From a virus: a stretch of 64,000 nt of DNA. The translations under genes were made by a program, and so were the position numbers. This document shows positions 56,045 through 64,000 of this stretch, in pieces (positions within the stretch are counted from its first letter, which is position 1; each line of letters opens with the position of its first letter). The notes beneath the pieces are model-generated. The model was not told the origin of the DNA, searched no databases, and saw nothing but the letters and a program-made list of their open reading frames with translations. The stretch is from positions 62,001 through 126,000 of the IMG/VR virus record IMGVR_UViG_3300042869_001172. One strand, written 5' to 3'.

Positions 56045-59000
56045 ATGGCAATTATAATTAATGACAATTTAGAAACATTTTCACCTAAATCATTAGACAC
56101 TCGATACGGACCGTGGACTAGTACCACTGAAGCTAATAATAGTATTATTATTGCAAATAGGTATATTGGTTTATCTGTTGGTATTATAACCGGAACAACA
56201 ACATATAATGGAGGTAGATATGTAACCTCTAATACAGGAATATTAGAATATTGGTATTATACAGGTATTACAAATACGGATTTAGTTATGAAAGTTAGTG
56301 CTGATACCCGTCCATCCGCGGTTATTATATCAGGAACTGGCACTAACTCATCAGTTAGATGTGGCGTTAGTAATATCGCGTCAGGTGCTTATTCTGCGTC
56401 TTTAGGTGGAAGTGGAAACACAACAAACGCTAGAATGTCATTTATTGGTGGTGGTAATAGAAACGTAATTCAATCACCAATAAATGAATGTTGTTCTTTG
56501 GGTACGACAATAGGTGGTGGTATTGGACACAATACTTCAGGTGGAACATTTAATGCGACCACAGGTATTTTATCAGGAGTAATTACTTGTTGTAATGCTG
56601 GAAAATTATCAACGATAAGTGGTGGTTTAAGAAACTGTGCAACAGGATATATTTCAACAATATCAGGTGGTAATAACAATTCTGCAAGTGGAAGTAATGC
56701 AACAATTGGAGGTGGTTCTTTTAATACTGCTTCTGGTTGTCAGGCAACAATAGGAGGTGGTAGTTCTAATAACGCTACTTCGAACCATTCATCAATTGGT
56801 GGTGGTGTATTAAATATTGCTTCTGGTTGTCGTTCAACAATTGCTGGTGGTTATTCCAATGATGCTACTGGTGCGTATTCAACAGTAGGTGGTGGTAGAT
56901 GTAATTATGCTTCTGGAACAAATTCAACAGTTGGAGGTGGTGTTTGTAATTTTACTTCTGATGGTTTTTCAACAATTGGAGGGGGAACAAATAATACCGC
57001 TTCTGCTACTTATTCAACAATTGGAGCTGGTTGTTGCAACATAACAAATTCAAGATTTTCAGTTATTGCTGGAGGACAAAGAAACATAATTCAATCCCCT
57101 ACAAATCCTTATTGCTCTTTAGGGGTAACAATTGGTGGCGGTATTGGTCATAATACTAATGGAGGAACATTTAATACTACTACTGGAAATTTAACTGGTG
57201 TAATTACTTGTTGTGATGCTGGTAGATTATCAACTATTGGGGGTGGATTTAGAAACTGTGCAACAGGAGCTTGTTCAACAATTGGTGGAGGTAAATGTAA
57301 CTCATCATCAGGTTACCAATCAACAATTGGTGGTGGTTATCAAAACTGTGCTTCAAATACTTATTCAACAGTTGGGGGGGGATTTAATAATATTGCGTCA
57401 AATCTTAATTCTACGATTAGTGGTGGATATAGTAATGATGCTACTGGACTTAGTTCTACAATCGGTGGTGGTTCGTATAATACTTCTTCAAATAATTATT
57501 CAACAATTGGTGGAGGTAAATGTAACTCATCATCAGGTTACCAATCAACAATTGGTGGTGGTTATTGTAATCTTTCATCCGGACAAAATTCATTCATTGG
57601 TGGTGGTCAATGTAACTCATCATCAGGGTTAACATCGTTTATCGGTGGCGGTTGTGGTAATACTTCTTCAAATAATTATTCAACAATTGGTGGTGGTTCT
57701 TGTAACACTGCTTGTGGTACTTATTCAACAATTGCTGGAGGTAATTATAATATTGCAAATAATTGTTATTCGACAGTTGGGGGTGGCCAGGAAAACACCG
57801 CTTATGGTATCCGTTCAACAGTTAGTGGAGGGTTTTATAACAAGGCTTGTTGTACTCATTCAACCGTTGGTGGTGGTCGTCAAAATATTTCTAACGGATT
57901 TTGTTCAACAATCGGAGGAGGTTTTAATAATCTTGTTTCAGGGTCTACCTCAACAATCAGTGGTGGTCGATGTAACTCATCATCAGGTACCACATCATTT
58001 ATCGGTGGTGGTTATTCAAACAGAATTTTTCCATCTCAAAATTTTAATTACTCTTACCCAAGAGTAGGTGATGTTATTAATGGTGGGAATAGGAATACTA
58101 TTAATACTAATGTTTATAATAGTGTCGCAGCAAGTACTGGTGGTAATACAATATCTGGAGGTTACTGTAATACTTCAACCCCTAATATTGGTTTCACAAC
58201 CATTGGTGGGGGACGATGTAATCAAACTTTCGGTGATTTCTCAACAATTGGTGGTGGTGGAGAAAACGGTACAACAGGGTATTATTCAACAATTGGTGGA
58301 GGTAAATGTAACTCATCATTAGGTTACCAATCAACAATTGGTGGTGGTTATTGTAATCTTTCATCCGGACAAAATTCATTCATTGGTGGTGGTCGATGTA
58401 ACTCATCATTAGGGTTAACATCGTTTATCGGAGGCGGATATTGTAATATTACAAACGCTAAATTCTCACAAATTGGTGGTGGACAAAGAAATATAATTCA
58501 ATCAACGCCTAATGAATGTTGTTCATTAGGGGCGACAATTGGTGGAGGTATTGGACATAATACTTCAGGTGGAACATTTGATGCGACTACGGGAGATTTA
58601 ACTGGGTCAATTAATTGTTGTAACGCCGGTAAACTATCGACAATTGGAGGTGGATTTAGAAACTGTGCAACAGCTGGTTATACTTTTATTGGCGGAGGTA
58701 GTTTTAACACATCACGAGGAGTTTACTCAACTATTGTCGGTGGTTGTCGTAATAGTGTGGGAGCAAGGTTCTCACAAATTGGTGGTGGACAAAGAAATAT
58801 AATTCAATCAACGCCTAATGAATGTTGTTCATTAGGCGCAACAATTGGTGGTGGTATTGGACACAATACTTCGGGTGGAACATTTAATGTAACTACAGGT
58901 ATATTATCAGGGGCAATTGTTTGTTGTAATGCCGGTAGACTATCGACAATTGGAGGTGGATTTAGAAACTGTGCAACAGGGTACTTCTCAACAATTGGTG

Positions 59001-59704
59001 GAGGTAAATGTAATACCGCTTCCGGTTGCCAATCATTTGTTGGAGGTGGTAGTATCAACAGGTCTTTTGGTAATGGGTCAACAATTGGGGGTGGATATGG
59101 TAACAAAATTGATATAATTTCCTGCTATTCGACTATCGGAGGTGGATTTCAAAATAACATTTATTCAACAAATTCATCAATACTTGGAGGTATGTGCAAT
59201 ACAATCCCTTCATCATTTAATAATAGTCATATTATAGGTAATAATCTTACGGCAAACAGAAGTTGTACAACATTTGTTAATAATCTTAATATTGATAAAA
59301 ATAAAATATTTACAGTTCCAACTACTAATGGTGGTGCGGGAGAGGTCATTTACTTCGGTTCTGGCACATTAGTTGCTGGTTCGGTTTATTATTACAGTTC
59401 AGGAGGTATTTGGACAGCAGCAAATGCAACTACTGTTTCTGGGTCGACAGGATTATTAGGTATTGCTTTAGGCACTACAGTTGCTGATGGAATATTACTA
59501 CGAGGTTATGCTAAATTTAGTACAACGTCATTTACTAGTATGACTTTAGGTTCTATACAATATGTGTCAACAACTGCGGGAGGGTTTAGCTCAACATCTC
59601 CACCGGCATCCGGTAATAATGTTAGAATCATTGGTTATTGTACCGACGCGATAAATGATATACTCTATTTCTGTCCGGATAATAGTTGGGTTGAAGTACT
59701 GTAA
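56045..59704 (+). CDS. giant tail fibre with 15-residue Gly-rich repeats
   Basis: A protein of 1219 aa. The N-terminal 120 residues (SPKSLDTRYGPWTSTTEAN) resemble phage fibre attachment ends. Residues about 130-1060 are roughly fifty repeats of the form S-T-I-G-G-G-x-x-N-x-x-S-G-x-x (15 residues, 45 nt), like the head repeats of trimeric haemagglutinin-type adhesins, which fold as beta-roll. Four copies of a longer block (GGGQRNIIQS, then CCSLG, GGGIGHNTSGGTF, CCNAG and FRNCATG) interrupt the array. Many Cys residues are present, unusual for a fibre. The C-terminal 140 residues (VIYFGSGTLVAGSVYYY to DNSWVEVL) form a compact tip common in phage fibres. It probably binds host polysaccharide. 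Confidence 0.8.
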   Translation: MAIIINDNLETFSPKSLDTRYGPWTSTTEANNSIIIANRYIGLSVGIITGTTTYNGGRYVTSNTGILEYWYYTGITNTDLVMKVSADTRPSAVIISGTGTNSSVRCGVSNIASGAYSASLGGSGNTTNARMSFIGGGNRNVIQSPINECCSLGTTIGGGIGHNTSGGTFNATTGILSGVITCCNAGKLSTISGGLRNCATGYISTISGGNNNSASGSNATIGGGSFNTASGCQATIGGGSSNNATSNHSSIGGGVLNIASGCRSTIAGGYSNDATGAYSTVGGGRCNYASGTNSTVGGGVCNFTSDGFSTIGGGTNNTASATYSTIGAGCCNITNSRFSVIAGGQRNIIQSPTNPYCSLGVTIGGGIGHNTNGGTFNTTTGNLTGVITCCDAGRLSTIGGGFRNCATGACSTIGGGKCNSSSGYQSTIGGGYQNCASNTYSTVGGGFNNIASNLNSTISGGYSNDATGLSSTIGGGSYNTSSNNYSTIGGGKCNSSSGYQSTIGGGYCNLSSGQNSFIGGGQCNSSSGLTSFIGGGCGNTSSNNYSTIGGGSCNTACGTYSTIAGGNYNIANNCYSTVGGGQENTAYGIRSTVSGGFYNKACCTHSTVGGGRQNISNGFCSTIGGGFNNLVSGSTSTISGGRCNSSSGTTSFIGGGYSNRIFPSQNFNYSYPRVGDVINGGNRNTINTNVYNSVAASTGGNTISGGYCNTSTPNIGFTTIGGGRCNQTFGDFSTIGGGGENGTTGYYSTIGGGKCNSSLGYQSTIGGGYCNLSSGQNSFIGGGRCNSSLGLTSFIGGGYCNITNAKFSQIGGGQRNIIQSTPNECCSLGATIGGGIGHNTSGGTFDATTGDLTGSINCCNAGKLSTIGGGFRNCATAGYTFIGGGSFNTSRGVYSTIVGGCRNSVGARFSQIGGGQRNIIQSTPNECCSLGATIGGGIGHNTSGGTFNVTTGILSGAIVCCNAGRLSTIGGGFRNCATGYFSTIGGGKCNTASGCQSFVGGGSINRSFGNGSTIGGGYGNKIDIISCYSTIGGGFQNNIYSTNSSILGGMCNTIPSSFNNSHIIGNNLTANRSCTTFVNNLNIDKNKIFTVPTTNGGAGEVIYFGSGTLVAGSVYYYSSGGIWTAANATTVSGSTGLLGIALGTTVADGILLRGYAKFSTTSFTSMTLGSIQYVSTTAGGFSSTSPPASGNNVRIIGYCTDAINDILYFCPDNSWVEVL
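56440..59200 (+). repeat. 45-bp coding repeat array with four larger duplicated blocks
   Basis: Repeats are in frame at 45-nt periodicity. Larger blocks lie near 56434-56650, 57052-57290, 58460-58695 and 58768-59003, and the last two are nearly identical over about 110 nt. A second duplicated block (57509-57650 and 58293-58440) differs by only a few bases. Recent internal recombination is the likely cause. Confidence 0.85.
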
Positions 59705-59714
59705 ATTTAAATAA

Positions 59715-61232
59715 ATGACACAATTACTTAAAAAATTTGATGATGTGTTGTTAACCTCTATGAAAAGGGTTAACAACAATCTTATATCGAACACCATTAG
59801 AATTAATGGTGTTTTATTACCAGCTCCAACACCAACGGCAACACCGACTAACACACAAACACCGACTAACACACAAACACCCACAAATACTCCAACAAAT
59901 ACAACGACACCCACAAATACTCAAACACCAACAAATACACCAACAAATACACCAACACAAACAGGAACTCCAACACAAACACCAACAAATACTTCAAGTC
60001 AAACGCCAACAAATACACCAACACAAACACAAACACCAACAAATACTTCAAGTCAAACACCAACAAATACACCAACACAAACACCAACAAATACTTCAAG
60101 TCAAACGCCAACAAATACACCAACACAAACACCAACCCAAACCCCAACCCAAACACCGACAAATACTCCAAGTCAAACAGCGACTCCTACCCAAACACCA
60201 ACAAATACCCCAAGTCAAACAGGAACTCCAACACAAACACCAACACAAACACCAACACCAACTAATGTACCAATAATAAATGACGTGGATTATCTTGTTT
60301 TTAAATATAATTTTGAAATAACATCAGGGACGGATTTAGATACTTTAACAACATTATATGTAAATGGAAATACGACGCCATATTCAAATAATAGTAATCC
60401 TGTGGGTTATTGTGTTAATGGTGTTTTAAATTCCGGTGTGTGGGTAGGCCCTAATTTATGGTGGGGGGGAGATAATAGAGGATATGGGACAGAAAGTGTT
60501 TATGTTGACGTTGAAACTTTAAGGATTAACGGACTTGTTGATAGTATTCAAATTAATTGCGAGGCTAATTGGTTTAGTACAGTAGGTGATGGTATGATTG
60601 GATTACAAATGTTTGCTTATTCGGGAGGTACAATGGTTAGTAATGGTGATTACGGATTTAATAATGTTGGAGGAATCTTATTGGGTAATTATGATTTCCC
60701 TGATGTAGACATAACACTTTTTAATAATACATGTACCGGTACCCAGTGCGTTGGTTTATATGGGTATAATTTATTAACAGGGGTATTTACAGTTCAACCT
60801 TGTATTATCCCGCCAACTCCTACTCAAACTCAAACTCAAACTCAAACACCAACACCAACACCAACAACGACCCCAACTCCTACAACTACATCAATAACTT
60901 CAACAGGACAAGTTTTTATTAATAATGTTGACACTTTTGGAAGTATTGGTGATGTACAAGTAAACTCAATTTCCATTATTACAACCTCAGGAACATTTCC
61001 AGTATTAGGAGGAGAAAATGCTATAGGGAATTATGGAGGTGCAATACCAGGACTTTCTACAGTAGGGGTATTTGTTTCTGTGTCAACAGATGCTCCCGTA
61101 AATCTTTCATTAAATACTGGGTACAATGAATGTATTTTAACTCCAGGTTATGTAGAATTTATAGGAGTAGATTTATCAACAAATGCGGATATAACAATAA
61201 CTCTTCAGCCTCAAGGGTCAACATGTTTATAA
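59715..61232 (+). CDS. tail adhesin with long Thr/Pro linker 2
   Basis: A protein of 505 aa. A 35-residue helical N-terminus ([19 protein letters not shown]) probably anchors it. Residues 36-183 are an almost pure TPTNTPTQ linker, residues 184-362 a Trp/Gly/Asn-rich globular domain ([18 protein letters not shown]), residues 365-394 a second TPTQTQTP linker, and residues 395-505 a terminal beta domain. It starts 10 nt after the repeat fibre stop. Antisense and alternate-frame open stretches here are shadows of the repetitive coding. The modular bead-on-string plan is typical of receptor-binding tips, and the linkers are candidates for glycosylation. Confidence 0.7.
   Translation: MTQLLKKFDDVLLTSMKRVNNNLISNTIRINGVLLPAPTPTATPTNTQTPTNTQTPTNTPTNTTTPTNTQTPTNTPTNTPTQTGTPTQTPTNTSSQTPTNTPTQTQTPTNTSSQTPTNTPTQTPTNTSSQTPTNTPTQTPTQTPTQTPTNTPSQTATPTQTPTNTPSQTGTPTQTPTQTPTPTNVPIINDVDYLVFKYNFEITSGTDLDTLTTLYVNGNTTPYSNNSNPVGYCVNGVLNSGVWVGPNLWWGGDNRGYGTESVYVDVETLRINGLVDSIQINCEANWFSTVGDGMIGLQMFAYSGGTMVSNGDYGFNNVGGILLGNYDFPDVDITLFNNTCTGTQCVGLYGYNLLTGVFTVQPCIIPPTPTQTQTQTQTPTPTPTTTPTPTTTSITSTGQVFINNVDTFGSIGDVQVNSISIITTSGTFPVLGGENAIGNYGGAIPGLSTVGVFVSVSTDAPVNLSLNTGYNECILTPGYVEFIGVDLSTNADITITLQPQGSTCL
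59821..60264 (+). repeat. long ACACCAACA-type coding repeat
   Basis: About 440 nt of tandem, slightly varied units; a longer unit encoding [14 protein letters not shown] repeats three times between 59985 and 60130. A shorter related array lies at 60810-60890. Confidence 0.85.
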
Positions 61233-61334
61233 TAATAAAATGGTAATCACTATGAGTGTAAAAAACATACGTATTAATTAATATTAATTAGAATAGAAAC
61301 TGATTCTTAATTTATTTAAAATTGTTTACAATAT

Positions 61335-61370
61335 CCATTATCTTTTTATTTTTAAACAAAAAGATAATGG
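61335..61370 (+). promoter_or_regulatory. 13-bp hairpin covering the sulfotransferase start codon
   Basis: CCATTATCTTTTT (61335-61347) is perfectly complementary to AAAAAGATAATGG (61358-61370) with a 10-nt loop. The ATG at 61367-61369 lies in the right arm, so the folded leader would hide the start codon. Translational control is inferred. Confidence 0.6.
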
Positions 61371-62188
61371 GTAAAACAATTTTTTTTAATTCATCACTCC
61401 CACGAGCGGGTTCAACATTATTCCAAAACCTAATTGGTCAAAATCCGGAATTTTATGTTACTCCTACTTCAGGGTTGATTGAATTAATTTTCGGAGCAAA
61501 AAATCATTACAACAATTCCCAAGAGATTAGAGCTCAAGATGCGGATTTAATGGATAAAGCGTTTATTAATTTTTGTCGTGATGGGATGCAAGGTTTCTTT
61601 AAACCATTAACTGACAAACCTTTTGTTTTAGATAAAAGTCGAGGGTGGGGAATACATTACCAATTAATAAATCTTTTCCAAGAAAGACCAAAAATTGTGT
61701 GTATGGTGAGAGACATTAGAAGTATCTACTCTTCAATGGAAAAAAACTTTAGAAAAAACCCAACCAAAGAAAACCATGTTCAAAACCCTAACGAACTTAT
61801 AGGGACAACCTTAAATAAAAGGATTGATATTTGGGGTGGAGGAGCACCGGTCGGTATCTCTGTTGACCGACTCCAAGATATAATCCAACAAGGATTGGAT
61901 TCTAATATCTTATTTATCCGTTATGAAGACTTAATGGATAATCCTGAAGAGGAACTTAGAAAGTTTTACAATTACATTGAATTACCTTACTATGAAGGTC
62001 ATAATTTTCAAACTATTGAACAAATTACTCACGAAAATGATGTGGTACATGGAATATATGGGGACCATAAACTCCGAACAGAATTTAAAAGAAAACCGGA
62101 CGATTTTAATGAAATTTTAGGTTATGAAAATTGTGAAAGAATAAAACGACATTATCAATGGTTTTACAACTATTTTGGTTATGTATAA
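61367..62188 (+). CDS. PAPS-type sulfotransferase
   Basis: A protein of 273 aa from the ATG at 61367; the longer frame from a TTG at 61322 adds a hydrophobic run without family support and would cross the hairpin. The 5'-phosphosulfate-binding loop is SLPRAGSTLF near residues 10-19; the 3'-phosphate-binding region is MVRDIRSIYSS near 113-122. LFIRYEDLMDNP (Arg185) and a C-terminal HYQWFYNYFGY helix complete the family pattern. The enzyme moves sulfate from PAPS to a hydroxyl on a sugar, lipid or protein. It is located beside a glycosyltransferase and adhesin genes, so glycan sulfation of the virion or host surface is likely. Uncommon in phages. Confidence 0.85.
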   Translation: MGKTIFFNSSLPRAGSTLFQNLIGQNPEFYVTPTSGLIELIFGAKNHYNNSQEIRAQDADLMDKAFINFCRDGMQGFFKPLTDKPFVLDKSRGWGIHYQLINLFQERPKIVCMVRDIRSIYSSMEKNFRKNPTKENHVQNPNELIGTTLNKRIDIWGGGAPVGISVDRLQDIIQQGLDSNILFIRYEDLMDNPEEELRKFYNYIELPYYEGHNFQTIEQITHENDVVHGIYGDHKLRTEFKRKPDDFNEILGYENCERIKRHYQWFYNYFGYV

Positions 62189-62205
62189 TTAATAAAAAAT
62201 AAGAA

Positions 62206-63081
62206 ATGAATATAATATTTACTATCGATGGTGGATTAGGAAAATCCATTATGAGTACAGCGGTTTTAAGCGCAATAAAAAAACAATACTCTAATGCCTA
62301 TATTATTGTTATTACTGGATATCCGGATGTTTTTATTGCAAATCCAAATGTAAATAAAGTGTTAAATCATACACAAACCAACGGGATATATAAAAAATAC
62401 ATAATGAATAAAGATTGTAAGGTGTTTGTTTCTGACCCCTACAATACTAGTGATTACATTACAGAATCCAAACACTTAATTGAAATTTGGTGTGAGATGT
62501 TTGGTATTACTTATAACGGAGAACAACCCGAACTGTTCATCTCAAAATCGGAAAGACAATATTTTGAAAATTTTTATAAGACGGACAAACCAATTTTCGC
62601 TATTCAAACTAATGGCGGTGGAGTAGGTCAACCATTACAATATAGTTGGACTCGAGATATTCCACAAACAGTTGTTGAAGAAATTATTAGTCAATTCAAA
62701 GACAAATACACAATTCTTCATATTAAACGAGAAGACCAATTATCTTATCCGGATACTTTACAAGCGTTAGATTCTTTTAGAAGTATTGCAATTCTTTTAA
62801 CCTTATCTGAAAAAAGGTTATTAATAGATTCAAGTGCGATGCATATGGCTCAGGCTCTTGGACTTTCATCTGTAGTTATGTGGGTAGGAACTAATCCAAA
62901 AATATTTGGATATGAAAATAACCAAAATATTGTTGCAAATGCTCCCACAAGAGAAATAAATTTAGAACATAATTATTATGCTAAACATTTGTTGTTTGAA
63001 GATTTGGGGACCATTCCTTATAACGATTTGAATGAGATGTTTGATATAGATATAATCATTAACGCAATAAAATCCTTGTAA
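62206..63081 (+). CDS. GT9-like (heptosyltransferase-type) glycosyltransferase
   Basis: A protein of 291 aa with a GT-B fold pattern. The N-terminal IDGGLGKSIMSTAVLSAI is followed by a strand-rich region IIVITGYPDVFIANPNV, as in ADP-heptose:LPS heptosyltransferases. The C-terminal nucleotide-sugar site region has LLIDSSAMHMAQALGLSSVVMW. Donor and acceptor are unknown. It follows the sulfotransferase after 17 nt, so the pair may act in sequence on one glycan, possibly O-glycans on the Thr/Pro linkers or host lipopolysaccharide. No membrane segment was seen, so it is probably cytoplasmic. Confidence 0.75.
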   Translation: MNIIFTIDGGLGKSIMSTAVLSAIKKQYSNAYIIVITGYPDVFIANPNVNKVLNHTQTNGIYKKYIMNKDCKVFVSDPYNTSDYITESKHLIEIWCEMFGITYNGEQPELFISKSERQYFENFYKTDKPIFAIQTNGGGVGQPLQYSWTRDIPQTVVEEIISQFKDKYTILHIKREDQLSYPDTLQALDSFRSIAILLTLSEKRLLIDSSAMHMAQALGLSSVVMWVGTNPKIFGYENNQNIVANAPTREINLEHNYYAKHLLFEDLGTIPYNDLNEMFDIDIIINAIKSL

Positions 63082-63138
63082 ACAATATAATTTTTAAAGA
63101 TTTTAAGGGTGAAGTTAGTACATCAATGAAAAAATAAA

Positions 63139-63170
63139 AAAGGGGTAGTAGCGAGCTTCCCCCTTTATTT
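63139..63170 (+). terminator. terminator after the glycan cassette
   Basis: AAAGGGG and CCCCTTT arms around a 14-nt loop, then ATTTT. Nothing else is seen in 63082-63193. Confidence 0.65.
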
Positions 63171-63193
63171 TGTTACCATTACTGATAACGGTC

Positions 63194-63379
63194 CTAAATG
63201 TCCTCTTTAAGAGGTTTTCGATTTTCATTAACTTTATAAAATTTTAAAAGTTTTAATGAATCAATATATTGTTTCTCAAGTCTATCTAATTCGTCAATTG
63301 ACGTAACGCCCTCACAAGCATTGTTATAATTTTCTTCAGATTCTTGAATAATTTTCTGTATCGTGGAAAGAAGTTTCAT
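63194..63379 (-). CDS. small antisense helical protein, unknown
   Basis: A protein of 61 aa on the minus strand, predicted almost entirely helical (STIQKIIQESEENYNNA, then IDELDRLEKQYIDSLKLLKF). A TATTTATATT element in the same orientation ends 5 nt before its ATG, and it lies in otherwise non-coding DNA between a terminator and the next adhesin promoter. Those features favour a real gene. Helical hairpins of this size are often regulators or inhibitors; no family recognised. Confidence 0.5.
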   Translation of the reverse strand: MKLLSTIQKIIQESEENYNNACEGVTSIDELDRLEKQYIDSLKLLKFYKVNENRKPLKEDI

Positions 63380-63384
63380 ATAAT

Positions 63385-63391
63385 ATAAATA
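63385..63391 (-). promoter_or_regulatory. TATTTAT element for the antisense gene
   Basis: Reads TATTTATATTATATG on the minus strand, 5 nt ahead of the ATG at 63379. Confidence 0.35.
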
Positions 63392-63471
63392 TTCCCTAAC
63401 CCTGTCTTTATTTGTTTTTCAATAAAACTATATTTCTTTTGTATAAAACTCACTATTGGGTTATTTATAGT

Positions 63472-63478
63472 AAAACAA
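63472..63478 (+). promoter_or_regulatory. candidate late promoter TATTTATAGTAAAAC
   Basis: Ends 6 nt before the ATG of the right-edge adhesin gene; divergent from the antisense element 80 nt away. Confidence 0.42.
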
Positions 63479-63484
63479 ATTTGA

Positions 63485-64000
63485 ATGGCTTGTAATTTTT
63501 ATGACATAACGATAGGTGCCCTTGATTTAGCGGACGCGACAGGAAATTCCGACCCATTACTTAATGGTGTTGTATTTGTTGATTATTTTAATTGTGATAA
63601 TATTAATCAGAATGGTTCATATTCCGAGGCGGGGGTTTATTTAAATAGTATATGTGCTAGTGATGTTCAAACTCCGGTAATTTATTATTATAAAGATAAT
63701 TTAGGTTTAATTGCAACGAATAGTACTACGGACATACAAGGTCCTTGTGACATTGAAGTGACACCCACACCAACCACAACGACTACACCAACAAATACTC
63801 CAACCCCAACAAATACTCCAACCCCAACAAGTGGTAATATTGTTCAATTTCAAAGTTGTAGTAATCCGTTAATTAAATTTAGGTTTGTCGATTTACCCTC
63901 AATTCTTGTTATTGGTACCACTTATTTAATTACAGATACTTTATTTAATGAATGTGCAACTGTTATAACTTATGATGGTTCGGGTCCAATATATAATGGG
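63485..64000 (+). CDS. tail adhesin with Thr/Pro linker 3, 3'-truncated by window edge
   Basis: 172 codons are visible and the frame is still open at the window end. The N-terminal domain (MACNFYDITIGALDLADATG, residues about 1-90, several Cys) is followed by a short TPTPTTTTTPTNTPTPT linker (about 92-116) and the start of another beta-rich, Cys-containing domain (FQSCSNPLIKFRF). The plan matches the two linker-bearing adhesins upstream, so it is a third member of the set. Its candidate promoter lies just upstream. Confidence 0.65.
   Translation, partial: MACNFYDITIGALDLADATGNSDPLLNGVVFVDYFNCDNINQNGSYSEAGVYLNSICASDVQTPVIYYYKDNLGLIATNSTTDIQGPCDIEVTPTPTTTTTPTNTPTPTNTPTPTSGNIVQFQSCSNPLIKFRFVDLPSILVIGTTYLITDTLFNECATVITYDGSGPIYNG

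Noticed and set aside
57213-58379. Several overlapping frames inside the 15-residue repeat gene
   Set aside because: Same cause: a 45-nt repeat without stops in other frames keeps them open; products are repetitive Val/Leu/Gln strings.
56440-59200. Regular repeats considered as a CRISPR array
   Set aside because: Repeats are in-frame coding units with variable sequence and no constant repeat/unique spacer alternation.
59591-60276. Open frames antisense and in alternate frames over the Thr/Pro repeats (LVFVLVYLL- and HKHQQI-type products)
   Set aside because: They are low-complexity shadows of the tandem repeat in the 59715 gene; composition follows directly from the repeat unit.
61322-61366. 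Upstream TTG start for the sulfotransferase
   Set aside because: The added residues are a hydrophobic string encoded by the hairpin arm; the family N-terminus begins at the ATG at 61367.
1-64000. tRNA or rRNA genes
   Set aside because: No cloverleaf-like GC-rich segments or T-loop (GGTTCGA-type) signals with matching arms were noticed in intergenic DNA; a covariance-model scan would settle this.

Overview
The window is one AT-rich stretch of a large T4-like (contractile-tailed) phage genome. Almost everything reads on the + strand, with short intergenic gaps and many ATGA/TAATG start-stop overlaps. The T4 core is recognisable by protein motifs: tail sheath (gp18), tail tube (gp19), a tail-assembly chaperone, a tape measure, baseplate hub and wedge proteins (LysM/gp53-like, gp25, gp6), ssDNA-binding protein gp32, UvsX recombinase, RNase H/5' exonuclease, DnaB-type helicase gp41 and a class I ribonucleotide reductase. 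A Bacteroidota (Flavobacteriia-like) host is inferred, not proven. The basis is SprB-type adhesin repeats in a tail protein, a TAnnTTTG-like promoter box, weak use of Shine-Dalgarno sites and strong A+T bias.

Layout. 1-1454: four small unknown genes, three sharing an N-terminal MK..ITES-L motif. 1456-24414: tail module I, with a tail-completion candidate, a small antisense ribbon-helix-helix gene, sheath, a HAD-type phosphatase, tube, chaperone with a probable frameshifted extension, tape measure and three baseplate/hub genes (1684, 107 and 2559 aa). 24518-35312: replication and nucleotide module (gp32, UvsX, RHH plus HNH endonuclease, RNase H, small genes, gp41 interrupted by an intein in its P-loop, NrdB, NrdA). 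35404-50856: tail module II, with gp25, gp6, a 1581-aa protein with a membrane-like hairpin, further structural genes and a second HNH gene. 50856-64000: host-contact module, with SprB-like repeats, Thr/Pro-rich linkers, a 1219-aa protein of about 50 fifteen-residue repeats, then a sulfotransferase and a GT9-like glycosyltransferase, and a truncated further adhesin at the right edge.

Regulation visible in the sequence. A TATTTAT(A) element followed by A-rich DNA lies just upstream of most structural genes or operons that have an upstream gap, and is mostly absent in front of replication genes; it is a candidate late promoter. Strong hairpin terminators follow sheath, tube and chaperone individually, and precede gp32 and follow NrdA. 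The gp32 leader holds four octamers in exact 8-nt register ending one base before the ATG, which looks like an autogenous operator. No tRNA, rRNA or CRISPR array was seen. No stretch over 300 bases lacks a plausible gene.
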